From Gemmatimonadaceae bacterium (GTDB lineage Bacteria > Gemmatimonadota > Gemmatimonadetes > Gemmatimonadales > Gemmatimonadaceae), in the NCBI GenBank assembly GCA_025357975.1, contig JANYKY010000167.1, forward strand, positions 1-6,329: a stretch of 6,329 nucleotides of DNA, in the 5' to 3' direction. Every line of letters starts with the position of its first letter. The first letter of the stretch is position 1. Made by a program: the position numbers and the translations under genes. The notes beneath the pieces were generated by a model. The model saw only the letters and a list, made by a program, of their open reading frames with translations. It had not been told where the DNA came from and made no database searches. This document shows, one piece after another, positions 1-5,992 of the stretch.

Positions 1-860
1 GTTTCGCAAACGGGACCGCGTCGCTGGCAGAATTTGTAGATAAGGACACCGTTCCCACTCAGCTGGCAGGGCGATGGCTGGCCGAAGTCTGGGATCTGGT
101 CGGCCAGCTATCAGCGCAGCTCTGCGAAGACATTCCGCTTCTCGGGGCAACTCTTTCAGGCGCCGCGATCGAGAATGCTACGTTGATCGGAAGCCATCCT
201 GTTTACCTGGAGACAGGGGCCAGCATCGAGCCTTTCGTGGTTATCGATACCGTTGAAGGTCCGGTACTGATTCGCCGAGGTGCGACAATCGGCTCATTCA
301 CAAAAATCGTCGGACCCTCGTACATCGGGGAAAACAGCGTTATCGTCGGAGATGCGATTCGCGCATGTTCGATTGGCGATGTTTGCAAGGTACGCGGTGA
401 AATGAGTGGCTCGGTGATGCTCGGTCACTCGAATAAAGGGCACACGGGTTTTGTCGGCAGCTCGTACCTTGGACGGTGGGTGAATTTTGGCGCTGGAACT
501 ACGACGAGCAATCTCAAGAACACTTACGGTCCGGTTCAGCTCGAGACCGCGTCCGGGCTGCGTAATACAGGTTTGCAGTTTCTGGGAAGTCTTGTGGGAG
601 ATCATGCGAAGACAGGCATCGGCACAATGATGACCACTGGCTGCATCGTTGGCGCCGGTGCAAATATCTTCGGTGCTGGTACGACTCCGAAGAGCGTGCC
701 TCCGTTTGCGTGGGGTGATTCCGAGCCGTACGCGCGATATAATCGCTCGAAATTTGTCGAGGTTGCGGAGAGAATGATGGCGCGCAGACACGTGAAGCTT
801 ACCGAAAACGGGAAGAGCCAGCTGGACGCTGCGTACACCGTGAGCGAAAGCTCAGAATGA
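1..860 (+). CDS. GlmU-family sugar nucleotidyltransferase/acyltransferase, C-terminal part (5' truncated)
   Basis: The reading frame is open from base 3 with no start, so the gene enters from the left; codons begin at base 3 and 285 residues are visible. The TTG at 183 is internal, not the start. Residues 1-55 or so look like the linker after a nucleotidyltransferase domain (RWLAEVWDLVGQL). From about residue 55 to 235 there is a left-handed beta-helix of hexapeptide-type repeats with GENSVIVGD, GRWVNFGAGTTTSNLKN, GDHAKTGIG and GAGANIFGAG. This matches the alternative GlmU family (UDP-GlcNAc diphosphorylase / glucosamine-1-phosphate N-acetyltransferase type) best known from Bacteroidetes. His147 in KGHTGF (codon 441-443) lies where E. 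coli GlmU has its catalytic acetyltransferase histidine; this alignment is by eye. The tail (ERMMARRHVKL) resembles Gemmatimonadota members. The likely role is making UDP-GlcNAc or a related sugar nucleotide in the cytoplasm. The nucleotidyltransferase signature cannot be checked here. The stop overlaps the next gene's ATG (ATGA). Confidence 0.87.
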   Translation, partial: FANGTASLAEFVDKDTVPTQLAGRWLAEVWDLVGQLSAQLCEDIPLLGATLSGAAIENATLIGSHPVYLETGASIEPFVVIDTVEGPVLIRRGATIGSFTKIVGPSYIGENSVIVGDAIRACSIGDVCKVRGEMSGSVMLGHSNKGHTGFVGSSYLGRWVNFGAGTTTSNLKNTYGPVQLETASGLRNTGLQFLGSLVGDHAKTGIGTMMTTGCIVGAGANIFGAGTTPKSVPPFAWGDSEPYARYNRSKFVEVAERMMARRHVKLTENGKSQLDAAYTVSESSE

Positions 861-1672
861 AGCTTTGCATGCTTGGAAGTGGCAGCGACGGAAATGCCAT
901 TTTGATGCAGGCCGGGGCCACGCGCATTCTCATCGATGCCGGTTTCTCCACGCGTGTCATGTCGAAGCGGCTCGCGTCCATCGGAGTGGATCCACGCTCG
1001 ATCGAGGCCGTCATCGTAACGCATGAGCACGTCGACCACGCCAAGGGGGCCGCGGCGGGAGCGAAGAAATGGGGCTGGCAGATTTACGCTACCGAAGGAA
1101 CGAGAGGCGCTTGTGTTTCGCTCGCAGATGCGGACACCCGATCGATCGCATCGAGCGGCACAATAAAAATTGGCGATCTCGAAGTTCGCACCGTTCCCAC
1201 TTCTCATGATGCTGAAGAGCCAGTCGCAATTGTTGCGATGGGCAAACCCACCGGCGTCCGCGCTGCGATAGTCTACGACCTCGGCGTCATGACTGATACA
1301 GTCACAAGTGCAATCGAGGGAGTCGAGATGTTGATCCTCGAATCGAATCACGACGGCGAGATGCTCCGCAACGGTCCGTACCCTCTCATGCTGCAAAGGC
1401 GAATTGCCGGGCGCGAGGGACATCTCAGCAATCGAGCTGCTGGAATCGCCGCCGCTCACTGCGCGCATCGTGGCCTCGCTCACATTGTGCTTGCGCACCT
1501 GAGTGAGACCAACAACACGCCTCGCGTTGCGAACGACGCGATGGAAAGGGCCCTCAAACGAACCTGCTTTCGCGGCCGAATCACGTTGGGCGCGCAAAAT
1601 TCGCCGTCGCAAACGATGTCGGCGACTAGCGCCCGCGATTTCGCATCATCTCAGCTTTCGCTGGGCCTTTAG
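857..1672 (+). CDS. MBL-fold metallo-hydrolase, YycJ/WalJ type
   Basis: A complete 271-residue protein, the usual length for the family. It starts MKLCMLGSGSDGN, the typical first strand and turn of the YycJ/WalJ (COG1235-like) branch of the metallo-beta-lactamase superfamily. Visible metal-site motifs in order are THEHVDH (His56, His58, Asp60, His61), SHD (His117), YDLG (Asp141, the probable bridging ligand), SNHD (His165) and AHLSETNNTP (His214). The stretch NGPYP...GREGHLSN (residues 173-192) is diagnostic of YycJ rather than RNase Z or glyoxalase II. Members are two-metal hydrolases; YycJ of Firmicutes has been linked to DNA repair exonuclease activity and to the WalRK neighbourhood, and the natural substrate here is unknown. 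The start is set by the ATGA overlap with the upstream gene, which suggests translational coupling; the Shine-Dalgarno is weak (GCGAAAG upstream). Small departures are Val59 where Ser is usual (THEHSDH) and Tyr140 where Thr is usual (TDLG). All metal ligands are present. Confidence 0.93.
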   Translation: MKLCMLGSGSDGNAILMQAGATRILIDAGFSTRVMSKRLASIGVDPRSIEAVIVTHEHVDHAKGAAAGAKKWGWQIYATEGTRGACVSLADADTRSIASSGTIKIGDLEVRTVPTSHDAEEPVAIVAMGKPTGVRAAIVYDLGVMTDTVTSAIEGVEMLILESNHDGEMLRNGPYPLMLQRRIAGREGHLSNRAAGIAAAHCAHRGLAHIVLAHLSETNNTPRVANDAMERALKRTCFRGRITLGAQNSPSQTMSATSARDFASSQLSLGL

Positions 1673-1704
1673 CTCTGAGAACCGCAAACACCTGTCGCGG
1701 TGTC

Positions 1705-1732
1705 AGGCATGCAGGGGTAGCTTAAGGCATGC
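1705..1732. repeat. Two AGGCATGC copies 20 bp apart across the start of the first GT2 gene
   Basis: AGGCATGC occurs at 1705-1712 and again at 1725-1732, a centre-to-centre distance of 20 bp or about two helical turns. The core GCATGC is palindromic. The second copy contains the start codon of the gene at 1729. The first copy contains an out-of-frame ATG that opens a three-codon reading frame (M-Q-G-stop, 1709-1720). The 56-base gap also holds a weak hairpin (ACACC 1688-1692 with GGTGT 1699-1703). Two 8-mers this close may be chance; an operator role is only a possibility. Confidence 0.3.
1713..1717 (+). promoter_or_regulatory. Probable ribosome binding site of the first GT2 gene
   Basis: AGGGG lies 11 bases before the ATG at 1729 and is the best purine-rich match to a Shine-Dalgarno in the gap. 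A second run, AAGG at 1724-1727, is too close to the start to serve. The spacing is slightly long, so the call is tentative. Confidence 0.4.
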
Positions 1733-2619
1733 GCGTGTCCGCCATCGTCACTACCTACAACCAGCCAGAACAGCTGGAGAAGGTGATGTGGGGATATTCC
1801 CGCCAGCTGCACGCTGACTTCGAGCTTGTCATCGCGGACGATGGGTCGGGCCCCGAAACCGCTGACATGATCGACCGCGTTGCAGCTCAGACCCGGCTGA
1901 ATATTCTGCATGTGTGGCATGAGGACAGGGGCTTCAGGAAGACCGAGATCCTCAACCGTGCAATTCTTGCGGCGCGTGGTGACTACCTGATTTTTTCCGA
2001 TGGCGACTGCATTCCCCGGAATGATTTCGTCGCGGCCCACGTTGCGCTCGCCTCCAGAAATTGTTTCCTCTCTGGCGGATACATCAAACTTCCGCGCGAC
2101 GTCAGCGCGAGCATTACTGTGGACGACATCAGGTCTGGCAAGGCGTTGAATGCAGCGACCCTTCGCTCACTCGGCTGGCATCCCGGAAAGCGTGCGCTGA
2201 GACTACTCCGCGGGGGATTCGTGCCGCCAGTGCTCGATGTCCTTACGCCAACTCGCCGGACATGGAACGGGCACAACTCGTCAACATCCCGTGCGGCGAT
2301 CATGGCGGCGAACGGGTTCGATATGGACATGGGATATGGCGGCGAGGATCGCGCGCTGGGAGAGCGGCTCATCAATGCTGGAATGCGCGGCAAGCAGGTG
2401 AGACACAGGATTCCCTGCCTGCACCTCTTTCACGAACGCCCGTATGTGGACGAAGCGCGGCTCCGTCTCAATCATGAAATTCGGCGTCGCATTCGGGAGA
2501 ATGGCGAGACCAGGGCACGAACGGGAATCGCCGAACTCGCCGACCATGACGCGCGTATAGTGAGACGCGCTCCGCAGTCGGTAGAGCCAGTTGAAGAGCG
2601 TGTGGCGATGGCCCGATAG
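1729..2619 (+). CDS. Glycosyltransferase family 2, chondroitin-polymerase-like GT-A domain
   Basis: A complete 296-residue GT-A fold enzyme that transfers a sugar from a nucleotide-sugar donor, probably in the cytoplasm or at the inner face of the membrane. The start is secure: MRVSAIVTTYNQ is the expected first beta strand and an in-frame TAA lies at 1723-1725. Motifs in order are TTYNQ (8-12), DDGS (37-40, nucleotide binding), WHEDRGFRKTEILNRAI (63-79), the metal-binding DGD (91-93), GYGGEDRALGERL (202-214) and LHLFHERP (231-238). The EDRGFRK block and the GGED block are hallmarks of the chondroitin-polymerase N-terminal type GT2 domain and of the Glyco_transf_7C-like C-terminal region; characterised relatives include GalNAc/GlcNAc or galactosyl transferases. 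The sugar is not predictable from this. There is no membrane segment. The C-terminal 50 residues are highly charged and probably helical. It heads a run of three glycosyltransferases; its TAG stop lies at the N-terminal edge of the next gene. Confidence 0.92.
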   Translation: MRVSAIVTTYNQPEQLEKVMWGYSRQLHADFELVIADDGSGPETADMIDRVAAQTRLNILHVWHEDRGFRKTEILNRAILAARGDYLIFSDGDCIPRNDFVAAHVALASRNCFLSGGYIKLPRDVSASITVDDIRSGKALNAATLRSLGWHPGKRALRLLRGGFVPPVLDVLTPTRRTWNGHNSSTSRAAIMAANGFDMDMGYGGEDRALGERLINAGMRGKQVRHRIPCLHLFHERPYVDEARLRLNHEIRRRIRENGETRARTGIAELADHDARIVRRAPQSVEPVEERVAMAR

Positions 2620-2654
2620 AGGTCGCTTCGCAGTCGTCTCAGCTCGTATCAATC

Positions 2655-3620
2655 GTGATTCCCTGCTACAACTCGGCCGATTTTGTCGGTGATGCAATCC
2701 GCTCGGCCCTCGACCAAAGCTGGGAGCATGTTGAAGTGGTCGTAGTGGATGATGCGTCGTCTGACGCAAGTGGCTCCGTAATTCTCTCGTTCGGTGCGCG
2801 CGTCAGACCGATTCGACTCGAATCAAACAAGGGCGGAGCCTTTGCGCGAAATCGTGGAGCGGCGGAATCGACAGGACGCTTTCTTCTCTTCCTGGACGCT
2901 GACGATGTGCTCGGTGCGAACGCTGTAGCAGGGATGGTTGAAGCGTCACTGGCGAATCCGGGCACGATTGCGGCGTGCCCGTTTTCCTATCTCGTTGCGG
3001 ACGACGATGGGTGGAGATCCGTCGCCGCTCGACCGCGGATTTTCGGGCAGGACGACCAGCTTCTCGGCTGGCTCGAAGGCAACTGGACGCCGCCATGTTC
3101 GCTTCTGTGGCCGCGGGATATTTTCGAATCAGTCGGTGGATGGACCGAATCGCTCACTCGAAACGATGACGGCGACACTGTAATGCGGGCGTTGTGCCGG
3201 GGTGTCCGTATCACGAGCGCCGCGAGCGGTGAGGCGCTGTATCGCCGCCATCGGAAGGACCGGCCATCTGTGAGCACAATGCGCAAATCGGATGCGCATC
3301 TTCGGTCAGCCATTCGCGTCTTGACGCTCCTGTCCGGTGAGCTTGCCGCGCAGGGACGGCTACAACAATACTCCGCCGCGATCTCCGAAGATGCAGCAGA
3401 GATAGCTCTCCTCGCATTTCGAGCCGGACTAATATCCTTAGCGCTGCAGATCGTTGAAGTGGTTCACACAGTGAGGTCTCATCAGGCGCCTCCGCAGGAG
3501 CTTACTGAAGCACGCATCGCAACAGCGTCCAGTACAACTGTCGCATTGCAGCGACTTTATGCGCTGAAGATCCGCAGCGTCGGCCAGGCCCGCCGATGGA
3601 TGAAACGACGATGGGGCTGA
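2655..3620 (+). CDS. Glycosyltransferase family 2 (second GT2; start codon uncertain)
   Basis: A GT2 glycosyltransferase of at least 321 residues. Numbered from the GTG at 2655, the motifs are IPCYNSADFV (2-11), VDDASSD (31-37), the NKGGAFARNRG loop (58-68), the metal-binding DADD (81-84), SLLWPRDIFESVGGW (149-163), NDDGD (170-174, site of the probable acceptor-side base) and YRRHRKDRPSVS (196-207). The last 110 residues are mostly helical, of unknown role, and end in a basic tail (RRWMKRRWG). The start is problematic. GT2 proteins normally begin with a full strand such as VSIVIPCYN, and the upstream codons do encode QLVSIV in frame, but back to the in-frame TGA at 2592-2594 there is no ATG, GTG or TTG except 2655. 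An ATA at 2616 overlapping the previous stop as ATAG would give a natural N-terminus. GTG 2655 is the only canonical start but has no Shine-Dalgarno nearby. The 3' end abuts the next gene (TGAATG), suggesting coupled translation. Confidence 0.9.
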   Translation: MIPCYNSADFVGDAIRSALDQSWEHVEVVVVDDASSDASGSVILSFGARVRPIRLESNKGGAFARNRGAAESTGRFLLFLDADDVLGANAVAGMVEASLANPGTIAACPFSYLVADDDGWRSVAARPRIFGQDDQLLGWLEGNWTPPCSLLWPRDIFESVGGWTESLTRNDDGDTVMRALCRGVRITSAASGEALYRRHRKDRPSVSTMRKSDAHLRSAIRVLTLLSGELAAQGRLQQYSAAISEDAAEIALLAFRAGLISLALQIVEVVHTVRSHQAPPQELTEARIATASSTTVALQRLYALKIRSVGQARRWMKRRWG

Positions 3621-4718
3621 ATGTCAAATAAAACGGCGGCTACGCGTGGGCCCAAGCCGACAATGCGGGTCATGTCGTGGCCGGCCTTCAAGAACCGCAA
3701 AGAAAACCCGTTCAACTGGCTCCTGTCGACTGCCCTCTGCAACATCGGCGTCGACGTGAAGGAATTTTCAGTGCAGCGACTCTTGTTTGGGCCACGCGCG
3801 GACATCCTTCATATGCACTGGGCACCCACATCGAGAATTCGCGGTGGCTCACGTCGCAGAGTGAAACGAACGTCCTTCGAGCTGATGCTGCTCCTGCAGG
3901 CCGCAAGGCTACGAAAAATGAAGATCGTATGGACCGCTCACGACATTGAAGCGCACGATCGGCGCAGCCATCCCGATCTCGAAGACGCCTACTGGTCACG
4001 CATTGCAGATTATCTCGACGCGTTGATCAGCCTGAGTTTCACTGCTATCGAGCAGATACGCGCGCGTTATCCGGCTTTACGAGCGGTACCAGCATTCGTT
4101 ACTCGGCACGGCCATTATCGCGGTGTATATCCACGCGATGTCGACAGTGTGGCGGCGAGAAAGAAACTTGGTATCGACGCCACTGCGAATGTATTTACGT
4201 TTGTAGGCCAGGCCCGGCCATACAAGAATTTGCCGGTACTCCTTCGCGCGTTTCGGGAGCTCCGGGATCCATCGGCCGTCCTGATTATCGCGGGTATGCT
4301 CAAGCTCGACGATACGCGAAAAGAATTCGATGAGCTTGTTGCCGGTGACCATCGCGTCCGGGTTTTCGGTGGATTCATCGAAGAGGATCGAATGCAGCTT
4401 TACCTGGAGGCTTCGGACCTCGTGGTGCTGCCTTATCGAGACATCTTCAACTCAGGCAGTGCGATTCTCGCTCTGTCCTTCGACCGGCCGGTACTCGTCC
4501 CATCGCATGGGTCGATGGTAGAGCTCGCGCAGGACGTTGGGACCGACTGGGTGTTAGTGTATGATGGGCCGCTCACCAAAGAGATTCTGTCTGACAGTGC
4601 GATGTCTGCGCTCGCCAACAAGTCTGAGCGACCGTCACTTGCGCATCTGGAGTGGGACCTGATAGCGACTCAGACCCGCGACATTTATACCGCCATACTT
4701 TCCACTCCCGACAGGTAG
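3621..4718 (+). CDS. GT-B fold glycosyltransferase (GT4/GT1-like)
   Basis: A complete 365-residue protein with two Rossmann-like halves. In the N-terminal half, ADILHMHW (60-67), WTAHDIEAHDRRSHP (104-118), a DALISLS strand (133-139) and HGHYRGVYP (163-171) form the acceptor-side cleft. In the C-terminal half, FTFVGQARPYKNLPVLLRAF (192-211) opens the donor domain, followed by AGMLK, FGGFIEEDRMQLYLEASDLVVLPYRD (249-274) and NSGSAILALSFDRPVLVP (277-294). The classical E-x7-E of retaining GT4 enzymes is not visible; the equivalent positions read Ile/Leu inside an NSGSAILAL loop, as in some GT-B subfamilies acting in exopolysaccharide assembly. Donor and acceptor are unknown. The enzyme probably acts at the inner face of the membrane. 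ATG 3621 follows the preceding TGA without a gap, with ATGGGG at 3611-3616 as a close ribosome binding site. An alternative ATG at 3663 (MRVMSWPAF) would drop 14 poorly conserved residues and is possible. Confidence 0.88.
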   Translation: MSNKTAATRGPKPTMRVMSWPAFKNRKENPFNWLLSTALCNIGVDVKEFSVQRLLFGPRADILHMHWAPTSRIRGGSRRRVKRTSFELMLLLQAARLRKMKIVWTAHDIEAHDRRSHPDLEDAYWSRIADYLDALISLSFTAIEQIRARYPALRAVPAFVTRHGHYRGVYPRDVDSVAARKKLGIDATANVFTFVGQARPYKNLPVLLRAFRELRDPSAVLIIAGMLKLDDTRKEFDELVAGDHRVRVFGGFIEEDRMQLYLEASDLVVLPYRDIFNSGSAILALSFDRPVLVPSHGSMVELAQDVGTDWVLVYDGPLTKEILSDSAMSALANKSERPSLAHLEWDLIATQTRDIYTAILSTPDR

Positions 4719-4726
4719 ATGCGCAT

Positions 4727-5992
4727 TTGAATCGTCTTTGGATCACCGTAGCCTTTACCTTGTTGCTTGTCGTTTCCGCGGGCCGCACGTCGTCCATTGT
4801 TGGAGTGGGCGGATCTCCTGCACCGCCCCGCGTCAGGCTCGAGCTGTCACCAGGCTACATCGCCATCTCCCCGGTTTCGCGGTTGCTCGACGCGGTCACG
4901 TTGTTTTCGGCGCCTCAGACGTTTGGCTTTTTTGGCGTGATCTGCGCGTGTGCTCTTGCCGCGGGCGTCGCGAAAGCCGCGAGAAATGACGACGCCGGGA
5001 AGACTCGCCGCGTCTTGCGTCAGCTTGCAATCGCGTTTGTGCTGTCGATAGTCGCCGAGGCACTGGCGATTGTGCTGCCGCGCCCAATGGCGCGTCTGGC
5101 TGTCGATGATCCGGAAATCGTCAGCATCGATTTTCATAGCCACACACGTGCGTCGCATGATGCGAACAAACAATTCACTGCCGAACGAAACCGTGAATGG
5201 CATTCATCCGCGGGATTCGACATCGCGTACGTCACAGATCACGTCAAGTGGGAAGGAGCAATAGCGGGACGTGCACAAAACCCTGTTCTCGCAGGGACGG
5301 GAACATCGCTGTTGACGGGCGTTGAAGGCCATTATCACAAGGTCTCGACGATCATGCTCGGTATGACTCAGGCCGATACCGCGAGATTGACGCACTGGGG
5401 CGAGCTGAAGCGCGGAGTTTCAGTTAGCCAGGTGCAACCAGTCACCATTGCTGCACTGCCGGCTAACCTCGATTCGGTTGGTGCCGCCGTCGCGGATACT
5501 CTGCCCCGCTTCGAAGGATTGGAACTCGTCGACGCGGCGCCTCGCGGTCTCGGGCAGCTCGATCGTGAGGGAGCCCGCATTCACCGTTTGGCGATGACGG
5601 CAGGCTTGATCCTCGTAGCTTCATCAAACAATCACGGTTGGGGCCGGACAGCGGCTGCCTGGAATCTCATGATGGTGCCAGGATGGCGCCGGCTCTCACC
5701 TGACTCGGTTGGAGCCCTCATTGAAAAACAGTTTATGAGTCGTAATCGGAACGCGGTGAGAATTATTGAGCGCAATCGTCCGGCCGTGCACGGAGCCGCA
5801 GTTGTGCTCGTGCTTCCGATAACGGCGTGGGAAGTTTTTGGCAGCCTCACCATGAGCGAGCGGGGCGTCTGGCTTGTTTGGATTTGGGGAGCATGGCTGA
5901 TCGGCCGCGTTGTCAGGCGTAGTTCAGCGGGGGACCTCCCAGTCGAGACTGATGAATGGGTCGGGGCCGACAACCATGCGCCGACCAGCTAG
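4727..5992 (+). CDS. Polytopic membrane protein with PHP-type phosphoesterase domain
   Basis: A PHP-superfamily domain embedded in a membrane protein of 421 residues if started at TTG 4727. That start lies eight bases after the previous stop and gives a clean membrane segment (MNRLWITVAFTLLLVVSA). A GTG at 4652 would add 25 hydrophilic residues and overlap the previous gene by 67 bases, so I prefer the TTG. Likely membrane segments are about 4-19, 64-83, 101-118, 361-378 and 386-398. The PHP domain lies between, about 130-340: IDFHSHTRASHD (134-145; His137, His139, His144), YVTDH (168-172), GVEGHYH (198-204) and SSNNHGWG (299-306). PHP proteins are two- or three-metal phosphoesterases, including capsule-linked tyrosine phosphatases and histidinol phosphatase. 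The final motif is normally D-x-H, but here it is Asn301-Asn-His303. The basic loop between segments 2 and 3 suggests that the PHP domain faces outward; the basic end of the last segment argues against this, so topology is unresolved. The gene closes the glycosyltransferase run. Substrate unknown. Confidence 0.82.
   Translation: MNRLWITVAFTLLLVVSAGRTSSIVGVGGSPAPPRVRLELSPGYIAISPVSRLLDAVTLFSAPQTFGFFGVICACALAAGVAKAARNDDAGKTRRVLRQLAIAFVLSIVAEALAIVLPRPMARLAVDDPEIVSIDFHSHTRASHDANKQFTAERNREWHSSAGFDIAYVTDHVKWEGAIAGRAQNPVLAGTGTSLLTGVEGHYHKVSTIMLGMTQADTARLTHWGELKRGVSVSQVQPVTIAALPANLDSVGAAVADTLPRFEGLELVDAAPRGLGQLDREGARIHRLAMTAGLILVASSNNHGWGRTAAAWNLMMVPGWRRLSPDSVGALIEKQFMSRNRNAVRIIERNRPAVHGAAVVLVLPITAWEVFGSLTMSERGVWLVWIWGAWLIGRVVRRSSAGDLPVETDEWVGADNHAPTS
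5989..5992. other. Palindromic CTAG shared as stop codon by two convergent genes
   Basis: TAG at 5990-5992 ends the PHP gene on the plus strand. The reverse complement of 5989-5991 is also TAG and ends the decarboxylase on the minus strand. The coding regions therefore overlap by four bases, and no intergenic terminator fits between them. I see no hairpin followed by a T run near the junction on either strand, so transcription of each gene must end inside the other or by a Rho-type mechanism. Confidence 0.9.

Noticed and set aside
183..860. TTG at 183 as the start of a shorter beta-helix protein
   Set aside because: The frame is open back to base 3 and the upstream residues match the family's linker, so the gene is simply truncated by the window edge.
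48..1202. A 13-base repeat (CACCGTTCCCACT) near 48-60 and near 1190-1202
   Set aside because: Both copies are inside coding sequence, and one such repeat is not surprising in a window of this length.
602..1612. Long open frame of 336 codons on the minus strand, opposite the GlmU-like and MBL genes
   Set aside because: It lies antisense to two genes with clear family motifs, shows no recognisable domain and is rich in Arg/Ser as expected of a GC-rich shadow frame.
1688..1703. Hairpin ACACC / GGTGT after the MBL gene as a terminator
   Set aside because: The stem is only five base pairs and no T run follows, so it does not qualify as an intrinsic terminator.
2938..3313. Several short overlapping frames on both strands inside the second GT2 gene
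   Set aside because: They lie inside a motif-supported gene, lack family features and resemble frame shadows.
4652..4726. GTG at 4652 as the start of the PHP membrane protein
   Set aside because: It adds 25 hydrophilic residues before the first membrane segment and overlaps the previous gene by 67 bases. TTG 4727 follows the upstream stop by eight bases.
4719..4730. ATG directly after the GT-B gene's stop
   Set aside because: It is in another frame and stops after three codons (M-R-I).
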